This document shows, in pieces, positions 61,786 through 64,000 of a stretch of 64,000 nucleotides of DNA (position 1 is its first letter; each line of letters starts with the position of its first letter). The DNA comes from Ophiostoma sp. CBS 140.51 (Eukaryota > Ascomycota > Sordariomycetes > Ophiostomatales > Ophiostomataceae). The notes beneath the pieces are model-generated. The model was not told where the DNA came from. It did not search any database and worked only from the letters and a program-made list of their open reading frames with translations. The translations under genes were made by a program, and so were the position numbers. The DNA lies in contig JANSLP010000068.1 in NCBI GenBank assembly GCA_029298735.1, forward strand, positions 1 to 64,000. The letters are read 5' to 3'.

Positions 61786-64000
61786 GGTGGCGGTTGTATA
61801 TTGTTATCGAGTGTGTTTCGAGAATAACGAAAGAGAGAAAAGGGAGGCAAAGATCAGACGTTTGAAAAGACCGACAACTTTAACAACGTTCAGTCCGGGG
61901 AAGTCGCAACCTGCAGAAGCCCTTGATTAGTGCAAGTAGGAGATGCCGAGGCTCGTGCTAGTGGATCTGACTCTGGGGCAGCTGCGACTGGCTTGGTGGG
62001 CGTACATTTGCTTGGCTTGGGGCATGCCTATGATGTCGCCTGTGAGCCTGTGAGAGCCCCAGAGCCTCAGTGGCGCAGTGTCGGCAAGTGCTGCCCACGG
62101 CCATCCAGGTTGGCCAGGCCGGGCCACTTCATGTCAGGCAGATCCCAGGACCAGGCCAGACCCAGATCTGGGCCTGACGGCAAGCGTTTTGGCGTCCAGC
62201 CATAGATTCTAGCGCTTTCGCCTATCAATCTTGATGCTGTTCTCTTGTTGGCTTCTGATATTTTGAAGCGGAACGGAGAGTAGTTAGTGAAGTGTTGATT
62301 GTTTTCTAACCTGTCGAACTTGTCTAGATGTTTCAGTCGCCCTTTGTCACTCGTGTCTCTGTTTCTGAAAGGATATCGTCTGCAATTCTGCATGCGAATA
62401 TGAGAAACACAGGGTCACTGTAAGGAGTATTTTTAGCATATCCTCTGATGTTTACGGAACAGGCCGTACCTTCTGTCACGACTTCCCCTGACTCTTCATC
62501 GCCCCTTCCCCAGCATTCCTTTCATTGACCGTGCCCCACACGACATCCAGCCCACGCCATCACGGCGCCAGAAGGAAAGCACGGCCCCTGGCTTGCCAGG
62601 CCATCCACGCTGCTGACACCCTCCACTAATAGGCCAGACGTCACCCAGAACCCCTGCGAATATGTTGCCATCGCGAGAACAGAGTTGCAAGCGCATAGCA
62701 GAGGGGTGCTATTCTGGCGGTCGCTTGCTGGCGTGTGTTGTGTTGTGCCTCTCCTGTAGCCTCATTACTGTTGCTTGGTTACTTCGCCGCGTCGCTGCTT
62801 CCTTTCTAAGAAGAAGTGATAAAATTCACCATGTCGGTGCCGCCTTCCCCATCTTCCCCTTTTCCTTTTTTCATTCCCCTTGCGGTTGCCGTCTAGGATA
62901 CGAGAATGTCTCGCTCCTGCCTTGCTTCATTTCTCGTGATGTCGTGCAAAAGCCTGCGTACTCCGTATTCCCTCGTAACCTCACACTGAGAGAGACTGGA
63001 TGGGACTGGACTGGGCTGGACCCTGGCCAAGCCATGCCCCGTTTTGCGGCCGTTCTGTGCCATTTTGCGCCCAATTCGACCCTCATGCTGGGTCCCAGGT
63101 CCCTTCCCGCCACGCCACGTCCTTCTCTGCATGATAGTGCATTATCATAGCGCCCGCCCGTTCGTTCTTGCCACCGCATCTGGGCTTCCTTCCCCCAATC
63201 GCACCGGCTGCCATCGTCTGCCACGGCCGTCCCTGCCTCCCCTGCCTCATCCACTGCCATTTCGCGTGCGCTGGTCGTGCATAAACGGCTCCTCTTTCCT
63301 GCGCAACGCGCTTTCCTCGACCTCGTTGACCTCCTATTCTGGCCTCCTTCTCTCCTTTTCTGCTTCTTGTGCTCTTGTGTCCCGTCTGTCCGTCCTCTTG
63401 TCCTCCTGTCCTCTTGCAACGTAATACTCGGCCTCGTTTCCGCCGCCAACATCATTCTTTCATCTCTTTTCCTGTCTTCTTTTCGTCCACGGCGCATTTC
63501 CTATCGATTTATTTGTTCTAGTGTCCTTTTTGGTTACGACTTACCGCCCATACCCACCTTGCACTGCGGCAGCATCTCATCCGTGCTGATCTAAACGCGA
63601 TCGTGAGCCGAGAGATTGACGAGAAGACGACAAAACAACAACCGGAATTTCCTTAGAAACGAGAAATCAGTCGACAGAAATGGTGTTTACTCGACATTGG
63701 GCTCTTCTCCTTGTTATTGTCGAATATCTGGTGTACCCGTGACACTCCTCACCGCAACACTTTTTGCACAACAACAGGCGATGGATTGAAGAATTTCGGC
63801 CCTTCAAAAACCTTCCAAAAGTCTCCAAAAGCCAATAGCAGACGTCCGCACTGTTGATCCTAGCCGCTTTCGCGACGTCCCTTGTGCACACGCGCTCCCT
63901 GTGTTGTACTATCGCCTGCCGCCTGTCGCCTTAGCTCTGTTTCCCGTTCCGCCTCGACGTCTTTTTCTAGCGTCTGGCGGCGTGTCTCGCTTCTTATTCA
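61786..64000. other. Upstream flank of the isomerase gene and window end
   Basis: About 2.2 kb with no supportable gene. It holds the isomerase promoter, a GC-rich segment with repeated GGCCAG-like words and a 12-bp palindrome CCCAGATCTGGG (about 62160-62172), TACTCCGTA at 62959-62967, and a strongly CT-rich stretch at 63160-63540 that resembles the 5' leader of a plus-strand gene lying beyond the window. Confidence 0.5.

Noticed and set aside
62662..63150. 162-aa plus-strand frame near the window end
   Set aside because: No domain; the surrounding sequence looks like a leader and spacer rather than coding DNA.

Overview
The window looks like nuclear DNA of a filamentous ascomycete, most likely a sordariomycete. 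Evidence: short introns (about 56 to 172 nt) with GT..AG ends and a CTAAC-type branch point, about 55 to 60 percent GC in the exons, and Pezizomycotina-type orthologues throughout. Ophiostomatales or a related order would fit, but I cannot fix the genus. No bacterial, viral or complete mobile-element genes were seen, and no tRNA or rRNA.

Layout. 0-8.5 kb: B-type mitotic cyclin (minus), mitochondrial ribosomal protein uL2m (plus) and a PAP2-type lipid phosphate phosphatase (plus). 8.5-37.5 kb: a 29-kb gene-poor stretch with one convincing gene, a cysteine-free YAP-like bZIP factor at 23.8-24.9 kb, flanked by about 15.3 kb and 12.6 kb in which I find no supportable coding sequence. 37.5-61.8 kb: gene-dense, holding SNU114 (minus), a peroxisomal SCP2-domain protein (plus), class II fructose-bisphosphate aldolase (minus), the FG nucleoporin NUP2 (plus), a secreted bicupin of the oxalate decarboxylase family (minus), cytosolic phenylalanyl-tRNA synthetase beta (plus), a single-pass membrane protein with two PPxY motifs (plus), the TFIIH subunit TFB5 (plus) and a delta3,5-delta2,4-dienoyl-CoA isomerase (minus). 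61.8-64 kb is non-coding as far as I can see.

The genes are mostly unrelated housekeeping functions (cell cycle, splicing, nuclear transport, translation, glycolysis, transcription/repair). There is no sign of a biosynthetic cluster or operon-like unit. Two proteins, the SCP2-domain protein and the dienoyl-CoA isomerase, are plausibly peroxisomal and both belong to fatty-acid handling, but they are 19 kb apart.

All exon boundaries were derived by hand from splice signals, reading-frame phase and family conservation; every gene model closes in frame. The most noteworthy points are the large gene-poor domain around the bZIP gene, the altered active-site lid of the bicupin, the PPxY membrane protein, and three genes whose first coding exon is only 9 to 20 nt.
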